Positions 59,386 through 64,000 of a DNA stretch of 64,000 nucleotides are shown one piece after another (the stretch's first letter is position 1; each line of letters opens with the position of its first letter). Position numbers and translations under genes: made by a program. The stretch covers positions 55,368,347-55,432,346 of the forward strand of contig CM018048.1 in assembly GCA_008638375.1 (NCBI GenBank), given 5' to 3'. Source of the stretch: Nyssa sinensis. Taxonomy: Eukaryota; Streptophyta; Magnoliopsida; Cornales; Nyssaceae. The notes below the pieces were generated by a model. The model was not told the origin of the DNA, did not search any database, and saw only the letters and a program-made list of their open reading frames with translations.

Positions 59386-61776
59386 AACCCTTGCCTTGGA
59401 CCAAACAGTCACCGGTAATCATGGACTACAAGGCCCAGATTGCTAAGTCTTGCTCATGGACAAGGCATCTGATATCATATTCATGTCAATTATAATATGC
59501 ACACTGGAATTGCTAACATCTCCTGTAACAAAGTGATGTTATTGGTGTGTTTCAGTGCCTGTTGTGGGACAAATTTTATAGCATTCCCCTTTCTCATAAA
59601 TTTTGGTGAAGAAAATTATTTAATAGATGGATTTTTTTTTTTAATTACTAGAAGTACAAAATTATTCTACATATAAGAGTACAATGCCCACATAGAACCA
59701 CACTAATATAGTCCCTCCAAATACTTAAATATAAAATAAATTTTACGAATTAGTCAAACAATCATCCGCTAATTTTTATAAATGCAAACCCAACATATAG
59801 AGTATAAAACTCGACTCATATGAGCCCTTCTCACATGTCATGCAAGATGAGATGCAAGAGATGAAAAATGGTTGTCACCCAAGTAGGATATAATTCTTCA
59901 AAAAAGAATAAAAAACTTCAAACGTTGTAAATGCATAATCACAAAAGAGAAGGGTGTTACGACAGTCTAGTATTTGCTACGTAATTGGCACGTTTAAGTA
60001 ACGCACCTGCATCACGCGCACAAGTTAACTACACACATTAATCACGAGACGAGTTTTGAATAAATAAGAGGCATTAATCACAAGACGAGTTTCGAATCGA
60101 TAATAGATATCTTAAATCAACTTATATGTACCAAACTAAGTTTCTCTTATTTACCATGTAAATTTTAATTATTAATGATCAACGAAAAAAAAATTTAAAT
60201 TTAAAACATTTAAATTTTATATTTAATATGTTTATTTCTCAGCGTCATATGATGTGATAATTTTCATTAGAATTTTACCTTTAAAAAAGTGATAAAGTGC
60301 CGATCTGAAATTATAAGTTGCCGTCAAAGGCACCAAATAGGATGAATGGACATGACAAAGCAAAGCAAAAAGGTTGGAATTTTAAAAGAAGAAACTATTA
60401 AATAAAAATTCTAAAACTAAGACTTCAAAGATTCGAAAGGCAGACGAGGTTTCAAACATCGCAGAGAAGATCAGATTTATGGAGCATGCACCCCCCACTT
60501 CAATATATTAAATATTTTTATTACTTTCTCTCCGATTCTCTGAAAATGGTGAGTTGCACTGAACTGGGGAGTGGGAAAGATATATACTTCTAAGAAAATC
60601 TCAAACCCACTACCTTCAAATTTATCTTAATTTTATATATTTTTAAAATTTTTTAAAAAAAACAGATGTCACATTTTTACTATAATTATATCAATTTTTA
60701 AATTCTAACAAAATATAATTATTTAACATATATTTTGTCAAAACCCAATTATTAAAATTTTTAATAGAGAGGGTGGTAGGTTTGATAATTTTTTATCATA
60801 TAAAAAACTAATTTCAAAATAAATAAATAAAAATTAAAATGTAAAAAAATTATACAAATAACTAGTGAATAAATAATAATTTAAAAAATAAATAATGAAT
60901 CGATAAATTTAAAAAATTAAAAATAAAATTATTCATATCTTCAAATTTAATACAAATATCAAAATGCGTTGAGTTCACTTTTAAACATGAAGAATTGAAA
61001 ATAAATTCGAAATATTCTAACAAAGCGAGAGGAAAAGGAAGATAATGTCAGCCTCGGTGTAATGAAAAATGAAAGGAAATGTAAATCACCGTAAGGGTAT
61101 TATTGTGATTTTAAAAAATTTGATGGTAATATAAATTTTTTTGTTACCTACAATGATGTTAGAAAATGTCAGAGAATATGATATAATTTGAGAAACTTTA
61201 CGAATGATAATGTATTGAAAAAGTTTTAAAATATGTTAATATAATTATATCAAATTACTATTATATCCCAATTTTGGACTCTCATTTTTGCATTCCCCAG
61301 GATATATATGGCAGAGAACGACGTGCTGCCAAGTGAGAGGAGAAAACCAGCTGGACTCCATAGAAGATAACGACTTCTCTCTCTCTCTCTCTCTATATAT
61401 ATTGATATATATATATATAGATCTTATTCACTGGCGAGGTTATTGTCTGTTTTGGGCATTGGGCTTCACACTTCCCACCCCCAATGTTTTCTCTTTCCAC
61501 GCGTCCCAAGAACCACCACAGTCCCCACTCTGTCCTCTTTCCAACACACTTTTTCACACTTCGCTTCTCAGGCATTGTACTATAAGACCATGTGAGTTTT
61601 CGTTTGAAAAGAAACCACTTTTCTGCTCAAACGTACAACTACACTATACAAAACAAAATTCCAGAGATTCCCACAGGCAATTTGTAAATTGTATTAGGCA
61701 ATAAGCACTGCTTAATGCCTTCCTCTGCACTCCAAAACTTGTCTTTTGAGGTTTCATAACACCCATCATACTGTGT
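59386..61776. other. Upstream region of the GH17-X8 gene, no gene seen
   Basis: AT-rich spacer grading into the promoter of the next gene. A (CT)n(TA)n microsatellite lies at 61376-61420. Composition becomes more balanced from 61430, fitting a promoter region. Confidence 0.45.
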
Positions 61777-61784
61777 TATATATA
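61777..61784 (+). promoter_or_regulatory. TATA box of the GH17-X8 gene
   Basis: TATATATA followed by cacacaatacac, 84 bp before the ATG at 61868. This would give a short leader of about 50-60 bases. A pyrimidine-rich leader (cccatctctcttctt) follows, as is usual in plants. Confidence 0.45.
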
Positions 61785-61867
61785 CACACAATACACGGGG
61801 AGAAAAGGGTTTTAGGTCCCGACCCATCTCTCTTCTTTTGAATCTTCCTTCTACTCTCTTACTGAAA

Positions 61868-63738
61868 ATGTTGAAGATGGTGTGCATCTTTCATCTTCTC
61901 TTTCTCTATCTCTTGGGTCTGACTGGTACATTTTTTATTTACATTTGGTTTTGTGTTTTTTTATTCATTTTCTTTCCTCCTATTTTTTCACTAATTTTTT
62001 TCTTTCTTTGCAGGTGCAACTCAAGAGTCAGTAGAACTCTTACATCTCTATGACCCATCTCCAATGGTGCTTCAAGGGTTGTCTCATACAGGTATTCCTG
62101 TGGCTGTTTCTGTGAGTAATGAACACCTCAATGAAGTTTCAAGCAGTGTCATTATCGCTGAAAGTTGGGTCAGGACTCATGTTTTAGGCCACTACCCCGC
62201 CACCAATATCACTACCATTGTTGTGGGACAGGATGTCCTCTGCAACAAAAACCAGGAACACATAATGGGTTTGGTCTTCCCATCTATCAAGAACATTTAT
62301 CACTCTCTCACTAGATGGGGTTTGGAGAGAGAAATCAAAGTCTCAGCTTCTTTCTCTTCCAACTGTTTACACCCATACTATGCTGTATATAGAGATGATT
62401 TGGCTGACAAATATATCAAACCTCTCCTGAACTTTCTGGAAAACATTAACTCAACTTATTTAGTGAATCCACCTCCAAATTTGTTCACTCTATCAGATGA
62501 AACTCTGACCTTGGTGTCATCTCACACAGAGTCCCTGAAAAACCTCGGGATTTTCAACCTAAACAAGATCAATGTGATAATCTCCAGTCTAAATGAAAGA
62601 AAACCCATGTCCAGAAAGCTTTCTTTCATGGACTCAAAGTTTGTAGATCCATTCCCAGCAAGGCCAACACCATTATCACCAACCCACTCCTCTGTTGGTT
62701 ACTCTGTTCCTGCATATGTGGCCAAACCCCCTCTTCCTCCATTGGTTGGCACATATTCGCCGCCACCATTTTCACTTCCTTCCCCGCCAGAACTACCTCC
62801 ATTTGTTGGTCCGGCGAGCCCACCTTTTGGTTATAATTTGCCGCCATGTAATCCATCCGATACCGGTTCACCTGTGCCGCCGAAAACAGGGGTGAATCAG
62901 GGGCTTTGGTGTGTGGCTAAGCCTAGCGTGCCTGCGGAGACACTACAGGAGGCAATGGACTATGCTTGTGGCGAGGGTGGTGCTGATTGTGAAGCAATTA
63001 GGCCACAGGGAAGCTGTTTCTACCCTGAAACAATTGTGGCTCATGCTTCTTATGCTTTCAATAGTTACTGGCAGAAGAACAAGAGGAATGGTGGAACTTG
63101 TAATTTTGGAGGGACTGCTATGATCATCAATGCTGACCCAAGTAAGCTTTTCCTCATTTTAATGTAAATACATAACAATTTTGAAAGGAGGTCTTTTGAA
63201 AATAACAATTTTGAGCAGACTATTGAGGTAAAAAAATGGAATTTTCAAATCTTTGGGGGGCCATGGGCTAGGTAGGGGGGGCATGGAGGTGTGACTATCT
63301 TTTTGAATTTTGATTGTTTTGATTCTGTAATCTTCTTGGATAGGATTACATGTTGGTTAAATTTTTTTTTTTTTTTTTGAAATTTGATTGTTTTGGATGT
63401 TCACATTGGTTTTTGTTTTATTTTTTACTTTATCCCCATTTGTTGTTTTTGGGAATTTTTGTTTAGTTGTGAAAACTGATGAAAAGAAAAAGATAATATC
63501 TTTTTAATCTGTGACGCTAAAAGAAAACCCAATTAAGCTAAATAGTTGCATTTGGTACCATACCATGGAGGTTATTGTATCGCAGCAGGAGTGATAATAA
63601 TCTCATATGAGAGTTTATTCTATGTTTCCCTTGCATTTTCTTAGCGATCAAACAGAGGAATGGATGTTAGTTTCCTTTAGTAACAAACAGGTGTCTGTTG
63701 CAGGTTTTCGGCGTTGTCAGTTCAGTCTAAGGCTCTAA
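61868..63738 (+). CDS. Secreted GH17-like protein with X8/CBM43 domain, catalytic residue lost
   Basis: Exons 61868-61925, 62014-63141 and 63704-63738, all GT-AG and in phase, 406 aa. Order: signal peptide (MLKMVCIFHLLFLYLLGLTG); a partial GH17 region (about 25-200) with ELLHLYDPSPMVLQGLSHTG, IPVAVSVSNEHL, SWVRTHVLGHYPATNITTIVVG and IKVSASFSSN; a Pro-rich linker (about 225-310); the X8/CBM43 callose-binding domain from LWCVAKPSVP (W318) through DYACGEGGADC, GSCFYPET, HASYAFNSYW and CNFGGTAMIINADPS; and a short divergent tail. In active GH17 enzymes the acid/base Glu lies in a VGNE motif; here it reads VGQD (Q92, D93). The first barrel strand (VGVNYG) and the later half with the nucleophile Glu are absent. 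It probably binds beta-1,3-glucan at the wall or plasmodesmata without cutting it. No GPI signal is evident. Confidence 0.88.
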
Positions 63739-64000
63739 GCTCGTGACACAGATGGAACTTGGAAATGGTTTCAGAGACTGTTGGGTTTGCTTTTGCTACA
63801 TTTAAAGCTGGGTCTTGGATTCAAAGGTGAATTTGTTCCAATGTTCCTTTAATTTGTCAGTTGATTAGTTTAGTAGTTAACATATAGGAATTTAGGAGTG
63901 TTGTTTCTTTCTTAGTAGTTTTGTGGAGCTATATGCAAAAAAGAAGGCCACTTTTGACTAGTATGGTAGACATATATATACAGTCCTTTTTCTTTTACCA
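63739..64000 (+). other. Probable 3' UTR of the GH17-X8 gene
   Basis: Sequence after the stop codon with no ORF of note. The poly(A) site cannot be fixed from the sequence alone. Confidence 0.4.

Larger units (their letters stand above)
45431..61776. other. Gene-poor AT-rich desert of about 16 kb
   Basis: Space between the divergent formin and GH17-X8 genes. The first 200 bp (to about 45650), GC-richer and with ctagcaagagagagaag, is the formin leader and promoter. Beyond that I find no intact gene. Supported contents are MITEs, Mutator-type inverted-repeat elements, microsatellites, a local tandem duplication and a retroelement-like block at 55950-58000, each listed. Many ORFs of 60-75 codons here are made of AT-rich sequence and read as Ile/Phe/Lys/Asn strings. 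Confidence 0.6.

Noticed and set aside
62626..63123. ORFs in other frames across the X8 exon
   Set aside because: Shadow frames of the GH17-X8 gene, open because of the Pro-rich linker codons.

Overview
This is a window of a plant nuclear genome, from a eudicot. The coding parts are split into many exons by GT-AG introns, the spaces between genes are AT-rich, and every recognisable protein is a plant family. The species cannot be fixed from the sequence alone. There are six protein-coding loci. In order they are: (1) the 5' part of a mitochondrial outer-membrane porin gene (VDAC2 type, minus strand, running off the left edge); (2) a complete autoinhibited Ca2+-ATPase gene (ACA1/2/7 type, plus strand, 7 exons, 1019 aa); (3) a complete D-type cyclin gene (CYCD5;1 type, minus, 5 exons, 311 aa); (4) a BTB/POZ-TAZ locus of BT4 type (plus) that carries frame lesions and looks like a pseudogene; (5) a complete class I formin gene (FH2 type, minus, 4 exons, 893 aa); (6) a complete gene for a secreted protein with a degenerate GH17 (beta-1,3-glucanase-like) region and an X8/CBM43 callose-binding domain (plus, 3 exons, 406 aa). 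I joined the exons by hand. The reading frame stays open and in phase across every junction in five of the six loci; BT4 is the exception.

Layout: 1-5840 VDAC with a 4.7 kb second intron; 5841-9500 intergenic, holding a rotted retrotransposon gag with an inverted duplication; 9585-18071 promoter elements and the ACA gene, whose fourth intron carries a nested pair of LTR elements; 18072-21344 intergenic with a tRNA-derived SINE-like segment; 21345-22703 cyclin; 22704-33998 repeat-rich spacer with a Tourist-like MITE, a 1.85 kb Mutator-like element carrying a GC-rich captured reading frame, and a 1.2 kb solo LTR; 33999-37514 LINE 3' fragment and the BT4-like locus; 37515-40487 spacer with one MITE; 40488-45430 formin; 45431-61776 a 16 kb gene-poor, very AT-rich desert with MITEs, Mutator-type inverted-repeat elements, microsatellites and a probable LTR-retroelement remnant; 61777-63738 GH17-X8 gene.

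The genes are ordinary neighbours in a plant chromosome, not an operon. Their products act in separate places: mitochondrial outer membrane, Ca2+ export, G1/S cell-cycle entry, ubiquitin or transcription adaptor, actin nucleation at the plasma membrane, and the cell wall. I found no sign of a new multi-gene system. The most distinctive content is the mobile-element structure, where target-site duplications can be read directly: GTTTA and GCATC for the nested pair, ACTAG for the second solo LTR, a perfect 9-bp duplication for the Mutator element, and TTA/TAA for the Tourist-like MITEs. Next come the apparent loss of the BT4-like gene and the loss of catalytic residues in the GH17-like protein.
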